A stretch of DNA of 64,000 nucleotides from Gymnorhina tibicen (taxonomy: Eukaryota > Chordata > Aves > Passeriformes > Artamidae): the NCBI GenBank assembly GCA_013399875.1, contig VXAZ01001048.1, forward strand, positions 1 through 64,000, read 5' to 3'. Under the pieces are notes generated by a model that was not told the origin of the DNA, searched no databases, and saw only the letters and a program-made list of their open reading frames with translations. The position numbers and the translations under genes were made by a program. Of the stretch, positions 1-11,717 are shown piece after piece (the stretch's first letter is position 1; each line of letters opens with the position of its first letter).

Positions 1-190
1 AGCAGTGCCAGCACAGGGGGATGTGGAGGGACGTTCCCAGCCCTCGGGGCCATGCAGGGATTGGGTGGGACACGGGGACAGAGGTGCCAGGCACCCTGAG
101 TTTATGCACCCGAAGCCTGAAGCAGTGCGGGGACAGCCCTGGGGCTGCCCTGCTCCAGACACCTCCATCCCCACAGGAACCTCACTTACA

Positions 191-300
191 GGATCCCTAT
201 GGCTGGAAAAGAGCTCCAGGATCATTGAGTCCAGCCTTGGACCCAACACCTTCAGCTCCCTGTCCACTGGCAGCCCCACGGCTTCCAGGAATTCCCGTTG
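191..300 (-). mobile_element. CR1 fragment
   Basis: GGCTGGAAAAGAGCTCCAGG and the following GAGTCCAGCC match the near-tail region of the CR1 at 14332. The octamer-type tail itself is not seen, so this is a weathered piece. Confidence 0.5.
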
Positions 301-309
301 TTCCCACCT

Positions 310-888
310 GGTGGAGTGGAACGGGCAGGGCTGTGGGAGCTGTTCCTGTCCCCAGCTCTGCCTCGGAGGAGCGGCCTCATCTCTACCCGGGAGCGCTGAA
401 ATGTGGAGCGAACGGCGCAGACAAAGGGCCCTGTTAGAACCAGCACTGCCGATAAATAATTCATGGGAGAGAAGCGGGGAGTCTCCAGGGAGCCAGCGCA
501 GGGATCTGTGAATCTGGATGAGTTTGCAGTGCTTTAATTATGCAAATTGACAAATGTCTCTACACTGAGAAATTCTGCTAGCCCTGCAAAAGAGCAAGAG
601 CTGGAAAACAGCAAGAATTTCCCAAGGCCGCGTGCCCAGCCAGCTGCCAGTCACAGCTGGCAGGGGAGCCTCCCCCAGGCCCCTCTGGAGCTGGCTCTGC
701 TCCTTGGAAGGGCAGCCAGGAGCATCCTCCATGCAGGAACAGGGGGCAGTGCCTCAACAGCTCCACCTGCCCTGAGCAGCCACAGCCTCAGAGCCTCCCT
801 GGCTCCAGCACTTTTGCTCCCCGCTGGCTCAGGGAGAGGGGATGAATACCTAGCTCAGGGCTGCTGTGGGATCACAGGTTATGAGTTT
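310..888. other. Unannotated stretch
   Basis: Moderately GC-rich, no repeat ends, no exon-like frame with splice sites. Confidence 0.6.
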
Positions 889-1258
889 GTGGAATCACAG
901 AATCACAGAATGTGCTAACTTGAGAGGGACCCACAGGGATCATCCAGGCCAGCTCCTGGCCCTGCACAGACACCCCAACAACCCCACCCTGGGCATCCCT
1001 GGCAGCGGTGTCCAAACGCTCCTGGAGCTCTGGCAGCCTCGGGGCCGTGCCCATTCCCTGGGGAGCCTGGGCAGTGCCCAGCACCTCTGGGGGAAGAACC
1101 TTTCCCTGATCTCCAGCCTGAGCCTGCCCTGGCCCAGCTCCAGCCATTCCCTGGGTGCTGTCCCTGTCCCAGGGAGCAGAGATCAGAGCTGCCCTCGGGA
1201 GGAGTTGCAGCCCCTGGTGAGGTCTGAGCTCAGTGTCCCCTGCTCCAGCTGAACATTC
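889..1258 (-). mobile_element. CR1 3' fragment, type II
   Basis: The tail GGAATCACAGAATCACAGAA lies at the left, so the element reads on the minus strand. The body with GGCAGTGCCCAGCACCTCTG matches the CR1 copies at 43318 and 58588, which lie in the opposite orientation. Truncated at its 5' end near 1258. Confidence 0.9.
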
Positions 1259-1889
1259 CAAGTGCCCTTGGAGTCCCCCACACTGGCCCTGAGCCCTGCA
1301 CCACTGCAGCCCCACACCCAAAAGATGGAGAGCCTGCAGGTGATGCTCTCATGTTCCCAGGCATATCCAGGGACGATCCACCATGGCTTGGAGAAGCAAA
1401 GCCTTTGCCTGTGGAATACTTTTGGAAAGCTGAGCCTACCTTGTCACCTCAGATGGGCCAGGCAGAAATAGGGCGGAGGAAGCTGAATCCAGGGCACCCG
1501 GGGCTGGCACGGCCCCAGCAGCAGCCAGCACGCATGGGGCCTGTGGGAATGTGCTCCATTCCAGAGCCGGTGTCCCCTGGGACCCAGACAGTGCCCAACA
1601 CCATCTGCCACCAGAGTGGATTAATTAGGTGCCTTAATTAGGTGCCTCACCTGCCCTCATTAGGATCAAACCAAGGACTGGGCAGAGAACAGGAGATGGG
1701 CACAGGGAATCCCGGCACAGGGAAGGCATCATGGGCTCCGGGTCATGAGGAGAAGGATGGAGCTGAGGGCAGGGACACTGCTGACCCCTCCCCGTTCTCA
1801 GGGCTGCAGGGCTGAGGGGCTGTGGGACACAGCATCCCCCATTCCTCTCTGCAAACCCTTCCCCAGGTTGGTCTGATACCCCCACTCCA

Positions 1890-2200
1890 TTACCTGTTGA
1901 TGGTTTCATTTCTGAAAACTGACTTTTCCTCAGTTTGGGGGGAAAATATTTATTTGCTCTCAAAATATGCAGTCTTCTGTTACCCAAAGCCAGACACTTT
2001 CACTGAAAAATTAACACTGCCTCTGAATTATTTTTGGGCTTTTCTCTTTGGAAGAAAGTGGGAGAAGGAAGGAAGGGAAGTGTATCATTGAAAAAAAAAT
2101 GGGGAAATGTCAATGCAAACAATATTTCATGCAGAAATGCCTGCTTTGATTGAAAATCCATTTTCTTGCAAAATAAACTTTTCATGAAAGCCATGTCGGT
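1890..2200. other. AT-rich island, possible conserved non-coding element
   Basis: AT-rich, repeat-free by eye, with TTTGCTCTCAAAATATGCAG and TTGCAAAATAAACTTTTCAT, in a GC-rich neighbourhood. The rest of 1260-3149 shows no gene or repeat I can name. Confidence 0.35.
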
Positions 2201-3149
2201 GCCAGCTCCAAAGAGGGACAACCTGGAGTGGAGACAAGTCACTGTGTTCCTCTGCTGCTGATTTATGCCAGGCTAGGAGCAGGAGCTGGTGGCAGCTGCC
2301 TTGACCTGTCGCATGCTGAAAAAGTAGTTGAACTTCCCCATCCCAAAGCTCTGGGTTTCGTTCAGGTTCTTCCCAGCACCTTGGCGTTGCATTGCTGGCT
2401 GCACTGATGCCTCCTTAAGCAAATCATCCTCTTCCCTCACATCTTTGGGATGAGGCTGGCTGGGCAGGATGAGGGCAATGAGATGAAAGGTCTGTTCAGG
2501 GTGATGTGCTCTAGACTGGTGGGGCACAGCCCTGCCCCTCACGGTCCCCACTGTTCCTGAGAGCTCTGGGACACATGGAAAAGGAGGCACCCCAAAATTA
2601 TCGTGCTCCATGCAGCTGCAGAGTGACTCCTCTAAGGTTGGTCCCGTTCTCGATGCTCCCGTCTCTGTGGGGATGGAAAAAGCTGCTCCTGACGTGCCCT
2701 CAGGGCTGCAGCAGCATGTGACACATCCCGCTCTGCTAATGCCTCTGGAAATGTTCAGTCCCAGCAGGACGGGCACCCAGGGCGCTTCAGGGCCCTGGGG
2801 ATGCTCTGGGATCAGCTCCGTCCTGGGGGCAGGGTGCTGGCAGCTGGGATCTCCATTTCCCAGGCACCCCGCCCTGAGGGCTTTTCCAGCAGCTGCTACT
2901 GCGGTGGAGATCCATCACCGGGCCCTGCAGGCTGGGCTCACAGCCGGCACCAGCTCACGGGATGGGGTTTGGGAGGGGTTTTGGGGGAGTTTTGGAGGAG
3001 CAGGGTCTGCCGACTGCCCTGCCCCTCCCACAGGAGCTCCGGCCAGGGACAGAGCTGAGCGGGAGCACAAACATCCCAGCACTCCAGGCGCGGTCACTGG
3101 AGCTGCTGTCACGCGGAGAGCAGGGAATTGAGATCTTGAGGCTGTGCTG

Positions 3150-3652
3150 AGGCCCCCCCAGTGCTGGGGCAGCTCTGGGACACTCAGTTCACGAAGGACC
3201 TTGAGGGGCTGAAGCGTGTCCAGGGAAGGGAACAGAGCTGGGGAAGGGGCTGGAGCCCCAGGAGCAGCTGAGGGAGCTGGGAAAGGGGCTCAGCCTGGAG
3301 AAGAGGAGGCTCAGGAGGGACCTTGTGGCTCTGCACAACTCCCTGACAGGAGGGGGCAGCCGGGGGGGTCGGGCTCTGCTCCCAGGGAACAGGGACAGGA
3401 GGAGAGGGAACGGCCTCAGGCTGTGCCAGGGGAGGGGCAGGTTCGATATTGGGAAAATTTCTTCATGGAAAGGGTGGTCAGGACTTGGCAGGGACTGCCC
3501 AGGGAGGTTTGGAGTGCCCATCCCTGGAGGTGTCCAAGGAAGGCCTGGATGTGGCACTCAGTGCTCTGGGCTGGAGACAAGGTGGGAATTGGGCACAGCT
3601 TGGACTCGATGGTCTGGGAGAGCTTTTCCAACCTGTATGATCCTGAGATTCT
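3150..3652 (+). mobile_element. CR1 3' fragment, type III, with remains of the ORF2 C-terminus
   Basis: About 500 bp. Plus-strand frames contain SLEKRRLRRDLVALHNSL, GNGLRLCQGRGRFDIGKI and similar pieces of the C-terminal end of the CR1 ORF2 reverse-transcriptase protein, broken by frameshifts. The right end GTATGATCCTGAGATTCT is a decayed tail. Confidence 0.92.
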
Positions 3653-4200
3653 GGACCAAGAACTTCATTTGAGAAAGGTGATCAGGCCACAGCCCCCCCC
3701 TGGTGACGAGCTGCCATGCCCTGGTTATTCCCAGCACCTTCAGATGTACCACGAGAGCCAGACATGGGTTATCCCCTGACCCCCAAGCAAAGGCTCAGAC
3801 ACCACACTGTGCCACCAGCCCCAGGACACACTACAGGAGCCTTGACTGGACTGGGGCAATTCCTGGATGGATTTTTGGGAGTGTCTTCAGATCTCTGCAC
3901 TGCCGTTCATCTGCCACAGCCATCAGCTCTGGGAAAGCATCAGCTCTAGCCACCCTTCCTGCTGCCCTTGGCGGGGAGCTGAGAGCTCCCCTGTGCAAGC
4001 AGGACACACAGCCCTCTGTCCCCAAGAGCACAGAGGGACCAGAGCTTCTCCCCAGGGCCTGTCCAGCCCCAGACCTGCCACAAGAGTGGAGGGACACAGC
4101 ATGGTCCTACTGCAGAGCCAGCATTTGTGCTCTGCAGAACAGGGCTGCTCCTTTCCCTGGAACCAGAGAGGCTCCTGACCCACTGCAGCATCGGCTTCAT

Positions 4201-4492
4201 GGAAACACAGAATCATGGAATGGTTTGGGTGGGAAGGGACCCTACAGCTCATCCAGTGCCACCCCTGCCATGGGCAGGGATACCTTCCACTATTCCAGGC
4301 TGCTCCGAGCCCCGGCCAGCCTGGCCTTGGACACTGCCAGGGATCCAGGGGCAGCCACAGCTTCTCTGGGCACCCTGTGCAAGCCCGTCCCCACCCTCCC
4401 AGGGAACAATTCCTTCCCAATATCCCATCTAAATCTACTCCATCCCAATTACAGCCATTCCCCCCTGTTCTGTCACTCTGTGCCCTTGTCAC
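4201..4492 (-). mobile_element. CR1 3' fragment, type I
   Basis: Begins CACAGAATCATGGAATGG and carries the block CCAGGGAACAATTCCTTCCC. Beyond 4490 the similarity fades. Confidence 0.93.
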
Positions 4493-4799
4493 AGGTCAGT
4501 GGCCACATTTCTTGGGGACCCTGAAGCCCTTGCAGGGCTGCCCTGGCAGCTCTGGCTCTTCTACCTGTTCCCTGCTCCTCCTCCCTGGGGAGAATCTGCA
4601 GGGGTCCGTGCCAGGCCCTGGGGAGCACAGCCTTGTTCTGCAGTTCTGTCTGGGCAGCTTGGCCAGGTGCTCAGAGAAAGCTGCAGCTGCCCTTGAGCGG
4701 GGACCAGAGGTCGGTGCCACCTGCTCCACTAGGCACGGACAAAGGGGAGAAGGCCCTGTTATTTTCTGCCTCAGCACTGGAGACAGACAGCAGCGCCTC

Positions 4800-5090
4800 A
4801 AAACAGGATCCTCTCATCAATCATTTATTGGATTTATGCAGCTTCACTTAGGAACCTGATTTATATTTCCTCTCAATTTACTGCATTTGAATTGTTTGCA
4901 AATAGGCACGTGACTCATCGGCTGGAGAGGAAAAAAAGGCTATTTTCAAGCTTCATTTAGGCCTTTCCAAGCATTAATTTTTAGTTGCAAAGGCTATTTT
5001 TTGCTAAATTGGTTTTTAGATCTTGTCTTCCTTGTGCTGGGTTATAAATTTAGTGCTGCTGGAGCAAAAATGAGCAGAATGGGATTCTTT
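4800..5090. other. AT-rich island, possible conserved non-coding element
   Basis: TCAATCATTTATTGGATTTA, TTTGAATTGTTTGCAAATAG and AAGCATTAATTTTTAG are rich in homeodomain-type cores. Regions 4493-4799 and 5091-5430 hold nothing I recognise. Confidence 0.35.
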
Positions 5091-5429
5091 TCAGCCTTCT
5101 CAGGCAGGTGCAAGGGCCCAGCCCTGAGCTGGGTTGTGCTGCGGGACGAGAGGAGAGAATTTGACAGAAATACCCACCCTGCCCCCAGCACAATTCAGCA
5201 CAAGAGCTTCAGAACAAGCCCTGTGCACACTCCCTTGTCTTTCCTCGGCATCAGGATTGGATCTTTCCTTCAAGAAGATTACAAATCCTTCAGCTGCATT
5301 CCAAGGGTGCCTTTGCTCCTGGAGCATCACCTCAGAATGCAGCAGGAGAAAAGCTTCTAGCTCAGCTGTTTTAAAGGTGAACTCATTCCAGGGCCACAGC
5401 CTCCAGCAGCTTGTGTGGGTGGCTGGTGG

Positions 5430-5710
5430 CTGATGTTTTATTTAAACACAAAGCCATGAGATTCCAGCTCAGTTAAACAACTGCTTCGCTGGGAAAATAT
5501 GCACATATTTTTGGCACAAATCTGTCCATGGCTCCATTAATTCTCCACCAAAGTGCTTTACCTGCTGGAGCAGATGATAATTCAGCAGTGTAAACAGAGC
5601 CTTTTAATTTCATTTTGGGATCACGAAGAGAAACAAACTGATTAACAAAAGCAGGGTAAACAATGGTTCTGCCTCCTCCTGTTAGGATTAATATTCACCT
5701 GGAATTGAGG
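5430..5710. other. AT-rich island, possible conserved non-coding element
   Basis: Includes GGGAAAATATGCACATAT, TCCATTAATTCTCC, GATGATAATTCAGC and AGGATTAATATTCACC. Dense TAAT cores and no repeat features make this one of the better candidates. Confidence 0.4.
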
Positions 5711-5947
5711 CTGCTCTCCCGGGAGCCGGTGCCACACGATGCCATGCCCTGCTTGGGGCCTGGCACATCCAAGGACATGGGACAGGGCCAGCAGGGTGGG
5801 TTTGGCTGCCTGGACAGAGGCACAGTGCCTTCTCCACACTGGGATCCACCAGCACAGAGGGAATGCATCCCCTCAGCTTCTGCAGCACCCCAGGGAGCTC
5901 TCTGTCCCTGCTGCCAGGGCTGTCCCACAACCCACAGGGTCAGGGCA

Positions 5948-6238
5948 TGGAATCATCACAGGATCATGGAATGGTTTAGGTGGGAAGGGACCTTAAAGCC
6001 CATCCAGTGCCACCCCTGATGGGCAGGGACACCTTCCACTGTCCCAGGCTGCTCCAAGCCCCGTCCAGCCTGGCCTTGGACACTTGCAGGGATCCAGGGG
6101 CAGCCACAGCTCCTCTGGGCACCCTGTGCCAGGGCCTCTCCACCCTCCCAGGGAACAATTCCTTCCCAATATCCCATCTAACCCTACTCTTTATCAGTGT
6201 GAATCCCTTCCCCCTTGTCCTGGCACTCCAGGCCCTTT
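5948..6238 (-). mobile_element. CR1 3' fragment, type I
   Basis: The tail is TGGAATCATCACAGGATCAT. The middle is intact and the element is truncated after GGCACTCCAGGCCCTT. It lies close to an opposite-strand CR1 at 6311. Confidence 0.92.
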
Positions 6239-6310
6239 AAATTGTCTCCCTCCATCTTTCTTGCCATCTCCTCCAGGCACTGGAAAGCCACTTCCTTGCA
6301 CACCCAGTGC

Positions 6311-6447
6311 CAGCACTGCCAGGGAGGGACTCTGAGGTGGAACGTGGAAGTCCGGGGTGGGATTGCTGGGGTGTCTGTGCAGGGCCAGGAGGTGGACTGG
6401 GTGATCCTGGTGGGTCCCTTCCAGCTCAGGATATTCCATGGTTATAT
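6311..6447 (+). mobile_element. Short CR1 3' end, type II
   Basis: The segment from CACTGCCAGGGAGGGAC through GGGTGTCTGTGCAGGGCC to GATATTCCATGGTTATATGA is the last part of a type II copy, with a small internal insertion. Confidence 0.8.
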
Positions 6448-7223
6448 GATTTACTTGGCAGGTGAGCCTTCAGACAATCCAAAAGGGTTTTGTTCAGGAA
6501 CAAGGGGAAGGGATAAATCTCTACCTGCAGAGGTTTTGTCCCTGAGAGCAGTGTGGGGTGGCAGCCCCAGCCCCAGCCTGGCTGATCCAGGAATGCTCTG
6601 GAGCTGCAGGAAGTACTGGGAGTGCCATAGCCCCTCTCCAGGTGCCAGGAATGCCTGTGGGTTCAGTGAAGCGGGGGGAGGGACAAAATGTTATCCCAGC
6701 TGGAGCAAGGGCACAGGGACATGCTCAGAGCTCTTGTTCCAGACACCTCATCCCACGCTGCAAACCCAACACCCAGGGAAGGGCTGGGTACCCAGGGGTG
6801 GCAGGGCACAGTGGGACTGGGACAGGGGACATCACAGCTTCTCCTTCTCCACAACACCTGAGCAATAAAAAACAGTTCAAGAAATACAAGAGAGCAAGAT
6901 GTGGCTCCTGGCTGGATAACAGCTCCATCCCATCCAGCTAGCTGGGATCTGATCTGTGCTGAGATGCAGGCAGGGAGGCAGATGGAGAAGGGAAAGGGCT
7001 GCAGGACAAGTACAGAGATCATGTTCAAGCCACAGGCTGAATTAAATCTTGATGATCTCGTTTGTGCTGCAGCTGCCAGAGGAGGGAAACCCAGAAGGCA
7101 GCAAAGTTTTGGTGCTTCAAACACATATTTTTCTTGCTTGATTTTGATGCTGCTGTTTGAGTCTTTGCTCTGGAGAATGCCAAGCTGGGCCTCTGCAAGA
7201 CAGCTCTGCAAGACAGAGCAGGG

Positions 7224-7655
7224 TGTTGCCTTAGGATTTTAGCTTTTATAATTTTCATATCCTGCAATTCTTTAGTGTATAACTCTAGACTCCACACAGC
7301 CTGTGAGCTGCTGTTCTCCCATTTTAGTCAGACCTCTCTAGGCCTGAAACTCAAGGACACCTCACTGTCTCAGGCCCCGAGAAATGTAAACAACAGTGAG
7401 TTAGGGGGGAGCAAATTTGGAGTGAATGACTTCGTTACCTGAAGCTGTAATTGGAGGACTAACCCCCAATATGCAAATGGACCAAACTCATAAAAGTATA
7501 AAAACCCGTGACCCGGTCATCCATTTTTGGGAGTAGCCTCTCTGAGGGCTTTGACTGCCCTAAATGTACCTGAAGGCTCTTCAATAAATATCACTGCTTT
7601 TTATTCTCTTAATTTTGTCTGGCCTCTGTTTTTAGGTAGCCCCATCAAGGCATCA
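7224..7655 (+). mobile_element. Solo LTR A (ERV1-like, TGTTGCC...GGCATCA)
   Basis: A 432-bp solo LTR starts with TGTTGCCTTAGG and ends with GGCATCA. Identical 4-bp flanks AGGG (7220-7223 and 7656-7659) are its target-site duplication. U3 carries ATTGG (inverted CCAAT), the octamer ATGCAAAT (7471-7478) and TATAAAAA (7497-7504); AATAAA is at 7583-7588. A 4-bp duplication is typical of class I (gammaretrovirus-like) endogenous retroviruses. No internal proviral sequence lies beside it, so it is a recombination product of an old provirus. Confidence 0.85.
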
Positions 7656-8064
7656 AGGGAGCATCTCCTCACACACCTGTGAACCCAGAGTGGACCATGG
7701 GCACCACGGTGGCAGAGCTGGGCTGGAGAACAGACACTGGCATCAGGGAGTGCCATGCCCATGGGGAAGGGAGTCCTCGGGAAGCCCCGAAGGAAGTGTT
7801 CATGTGTGGGGACAAGCTGGGCTCGTATGAGGTACTCACAGGAGACCAGGGAGATGGAGGGAAGGCACAGGACCCACACCTGGCTTTTATGGGCCTGGGC
7901 TTAAGGAGGGGATGTCCAGACCAAGAACTCACTGAGACAGATATCCTGAACCTTTCAATGCCAATAACAGATCTCCCTGGCTGTGGCAGAGTGGTTACCT
8001 CATCCTGGGGCACTCCAAGATCCTGGAGATGTCAAATCAGAAACCTGGGAGAGATCAGCAGGAC

Positions 8065-8521
8065 ATCCTGATGCTCCAAGGGCTGGAGCCCCTCTGCCAT
8101 GGAGCTAGGCTGGGAGAGCTGGGGGTGTTCACCTGGAGAGGAGAAGGCTCCAGGGAGAGCTCAGAGCCCCTTCCAGGGCCTAAAGGGGCTCCAGGAGAGC
8201 TGGATAGGGACTGGGGACAAGGGATGGAGGGAACACAGGGAATGGACACAGGGAAAGGACACAGGGAATGGCTTCCCACTGCCAGAGGGCAGGGATAGAT
8301 GGGATATTGGGAAGGAATTGTTCCCTGCAAGGGTGGGGAGGCCCTGGCAGAGGTTGCCCAAAGAAGCTGTGGCTGCCCCTGGATCCCTCGAAGTGTCCAA
8401 GGCCAGGCTGGATGGGGCTTGGAGCAGCCTGGGATAGTGGAAGGTGTCCCTGCCCATGGCAGGGGTGGCACTGGATAGGCTTTCAGATCCCTTCTCACCC
8501 AAACCCATCCATGACTCCATT
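8065..8521 (+). mobile_element. CR1 3' fragment, type I, long copy
   Basis: Reaches further 5' than most copies, to GGGCTGGAGCCCCTCTGCC, and ends in ACCCAAACCCATCCATGACT. The run CACAGGGAATGGACACAGGG includes a small local duplication around 8228-8270. Confidence 0.93.
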
Positions 8522-8639
8522 GTCTTCCTGCTCTAACTGTGGCAAGTCCAGGTCAGGGGGACAACTCCCACTTCTGCTGGAGGAACTGAGGAAAGGGATG
8601 GAAGGAAATTCACAGGGAGTGGTGAAGTACAGAGCTCCC

Positions 8640-8860
8640 AGGCACCATCAGAGCGTTGCAAGGAAACCATGAAAAATAAGGGTTCCAGGAAGGTAATTCA
8701 GGAATTGTGTGGGAACAAAGTACCCACCTGTGTGCTCGTTTGTTGCAACTTAATTTGCATTCCAAGGCTGCCATAAATATTGAATAAACAATGATTTCGG
8801 AAATGCTCTTATTGCAGGTTCTTTGTGAAGGAGTGAAAAGGTTCCCGTGGAAAGGGAAGG
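8640..8860. other. AT-rich island, possible conserved non-coding element
   Basis: AACTTAATTTGCATTCCAAG and CATAAATATTGAATAAACAA lie between CR1 copies. The rest of 8522-9250 shows nothing further. Confidence 0.38.
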
Positions 8861-9250
8861 AGAAGAAAAATGAGCTCAAACGAGTGGGGACACCGAGGGC
8901 CTGGTGAAGTGTGGGAGTTGCAAAGTGCTGCAACACCTTCTTCCCACTGCAGTTCAACTGCCTCTTGCAAGAAGAGGCAAACGGGCAGAAAACCAGCACT
9001 TGAGGGTCTCATTTTCTTATCCAAGAGACTCCTTCTCAAATCCCCTGAAGAGCATTTCCTCAGCAGGCCCTCAGGTGCTTGAGGGGCAGCAGCAGCATGC
9101 CAATATAAGGAAGCTCCAATAGCAGTAGAATAAAAAGCTCCTTAAGATGGTGTCTGGGATGGGCGTGGATGTGATTCCAGAGGCCCCAGGACATCTCTGG
9201 ACCCTGCACATGAGCTCTGTGGTTCTCCCTGCCAAGGACACACACGAGAA

Positions 9251-9586
9251 GTCACAGAACCACAGAATCATGGAATGGTTTGGGTGGGAAGGGACCCTAC
9301 AGCTCATCCAGTGCCACCCCCTGTCACGGGCAGGGACACCTTCCACTATCCCAGGCTGCTCCAAGCCCTGTCCAACCTGGCCTTGGACACTGCCAGGGAT
9401 CCAGGGGCAGCCACAGCTTCTCTGGGAATTCCATCCCAGCCCCTCCTCCTCTCACAGCCAATGATTTCTTCCCAGTATCCCATCTAGCCCTGCCCTCTGG
9501 CAGTGGGAAGCCATTCCCTGTGTCCTGTCCCTCCATCCCTTGTCCCAGGTCCCTCTCCAGCTCTCCTGGAGCCCCTTCAGGCACTG
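9251..9586 (-). mobile_element. CR1 3' fragment, type I
   Basis: Tail GTCACAGAACCACAGAATCA. The part CCATCCCAGCCCCTCCTCCT departs from its relatives, so it is locally diverged. It ends where a second CR1 tail begins. Confidence 0.92.
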
Positions 9587-9690
9587 AACAACCACAGAGT
9601 TAAGGCTGGAAAAGACCTCCAAGGCCATCGAGTCCAAGCACTGAACTCATTAACCAGACCTTGCCCAGGCCAATAACTGAAACCTGTCCC
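9587..9690 (-). mobile_element. CR1 tail-proximal fragment
   Basis: AACCACAGAGTTAAGGCTGG followed by GACCTCCAAGGCCATCGAGT is a second CR1 3' end of the kind seen at 38066, directly next to the previous copy. Confidence 0.75.
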
Positions 9691-10266
9691 TCCATCGCCA
9701 CATCTGCAGGTGCAGGGATGGTGACTGCACCCCTCCCCTGGTTCATACACCGGGCAGGACCTTCTGTGGTGTAGAACATACCTCTGGCCAGTGTGGGTCA
9801 GCTCTCCTGGCCACGTTCCATCCCAGCTCATGGGCAGAGCCTGGGATCCTGAGAACTCCTGGATTTGGAGTAAGCACAGCTTGGCACCAACCACAGCCGC
9901 AGTGTGTTCTCAACGTTATCCTCACACAGAGTCCCAAACACTGCCCTGCACCAGCTCCAGGAAGGAAGGGATCCTATCCCAGCCCAAACCAGGACAGCAG
10001 GACAGTGGTGACAGCATCTTGCTGAAGGTGCCACGAAGTCCAGCCAGAGCAACTCCGACCCCAGCACACACACACAGGGGATGGAAAGCTGGGACAGATT
10101 TGTCACCACCCTGCATTTGTGGACTGGTGACATCAGGTGTCCTGAGCACAGAAACATCCTTAGGAGGTGATACCCAGGCCCTGGCTCAGAGCAAGCTTGG
10201 GGAAGGAGAGTTCCTGTTCTCATCCCACTCCCAGCAAAGCTTCCAGCCGAGACAGCAGAGCATGGA

Positions 10267-11271
10267 TGTCTTGGGGTGACTTTATGCTATTGTATCCCCT
10301 ATCACTGCTCTATGCCCAGACATGATTCCTGAGCCTTTCTATGCCTTTAAAACTGGATGCAAGAGACAGAGAAAAAAACTGAGCGAACTTTTCAAAACAG
10401 TTTGTGCTTCAAGGACATAGAGATTAGCTACTGCTGCTGCTGAGGAGCAGAGGAAGGACTTTTCTTGCTTTTCAGTCAGCTTTTCGGCTCTGTTTCTTTG
10501 GAGAGAGACGGAGAGTTGAGGGTTTTTTCTGTGACTTCGGCTTTTTCCCTTCTTCTCTTCTGGACTTGTTCAGAACACCAGAACATCAGAACCCCACCAG
10601 GGGACCTTCCACGGGCCTGGAGGGGGGCCCCCCATGCTGACCCAGTGTCCTGGGTTACAATGTATTCTATTACCATGAGCTGTTGAGACCAGGTGTAGCA
10701 ATGTTCCTTGCCTCCTCCCTCTGGACTATCTCCTGTTAATGGGCCCAACAATGCCTTGCTGTATGACTCAGAGGTAACCCGAACCTGGGCTATCTCCTGT
10801 TAATGGGCCCATCAGTGCCTTGCCCTATGACTGACCATCCCATTGTGAGATGCTCCGCCTAGGGGGGAAGGAACCAAGCATTCCCACCAGGATAAAATCT
10901 GGGGCCTGGAACAGCACAGGCAGACTTACCTACTGGGATCCCAGAGGACAAGATCTACACCACTGGATTTTCCAAGGAAGACCAGACCCTCCTACAACAC
11001 TGCTGGACCTTCAGAGGAAGACCAGACNAGAAGGACTCTAAAAAATCTTTCAGGTTTTCTCTCCAGAGCGAGAGATTTTATTATTTAGCATTATTAGTAT
11101 TGTTTTCCTGTGTGTTTGTTAAATAAAATAGTTTTTATTTTCTCCTTCACTTTCCTCCAAGGAAAATTTTTTTTTTCCAAACCCGGTTGGGGGGAGGGGT
11201 GGTTGTAACCTGCCTTCCTTTGAGGAGACGTTCCTTTGGACGTTTCCCTGAATTTGGCCTAAACCACCACA
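10267..11271 (+). mobile_element. ERVL-like solo LTR, 1005 bp
   Basis: The element starts TGTCTTGGGG, ends ACCACCACA, and is flanked by ATGGA at 10262-10266 and 11272-11276. A 5-bp duplication is typical of class III (ERVL) elements. The plus orientation is chosen because AATAAA lies near the right end (about 11122). GATAAAAT (about 10893) is a possible TATA box, with TTTAAAA further upstream as an alternative. U3 contains a 64-bp direct duplication. One base (11028) is N, beside a repeated AGGAAGACCAGAC. Confidence 0.8.
10721..10848 (+). repeat. 64-bp direct duplication in the ERVL-like LTR
   Basis: Two tandem units, both with CTATCTCCTGTTAATGGGCC, begin 64 bp apart (that motif at 10726 and 10790). 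The first holds a perfect AP-1 site TGACTCA (10764-10770); the second has TGACTGA at the same place. Duplicated enhancer units upstream of the promoter are common in retroviral LTRs. Confidence 0.8.
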
Positions 11272-11394
11272 ATGGAGAACTGGGAAAGTCAATAATGTTA
11301 TTTGGGATCTTCCATTTAAAAAGAATTCCGGCTGTTTCAGAACACCTGCAATGATTTAGGGTATTTCTGTTTGCCATGTGGTCCCTGTGACTGG

Positions 11395-11553
11395 CACAGA
11401 GAAGCTGTGGCTGCCCCTAGATCCCAGCCTGGCAGTGTCCAAGGCCAGGCTGGATGGGGCTTGGAGCAGCCTGGGACAGTGGAAGGTGTCCCTGCGGACT
11501 GGAAGAGCTTTAAGGTCCCTTCCCACCCAACCCATCCCACAGTTCTGTGATAT
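11395..11553 (+). mobile_element. Short CR1 3' end, type I
   Basis: Starts at CACAGAGAAGCTGTGGCTGC and ends CCCACAGTTCTGTGATAT. The common CATGGCAGGGGTGGCACTGG part is partly lost. Confidence 0.88.
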
Positions 11554-11701
11554 TCATTTCACCACTCAGCTGCAGGGTCTGTGTGTCTCTGGAGACCAAG
11601 CAGGGAGCACCAATGTGCTGTGGATTTTCACACTCGCACACAATAAACCAATCAGAAATCCACCATCTGTGGGTGCTTTTTGGTAATTTTAGAAAACCAT
11701 T

Positions 11702-11717
11702 AAAAAAAAAAAAAAAA
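11702..11717. repeat. Poly-A run
   Basis: About 16 A in a row. It is not next to a CR1 tail, and CR1 does not end in poly-A. Confidence 0.9.

Noticed and set aside
2040..2095. Poly-A-like run after GAAGTGTATCATTG as a processed pseudogene tail
   Set aside because: No spliced gene copy precedes it; the run is short and sits in an AT-rich island.
10600..10650. Possible junction of two separate LTRs near GGCCTGGAGGGGGGCCCCCC
   Set aside because: A single element from 10267 to 11271 with matching ATGGA flanks explains both halves.
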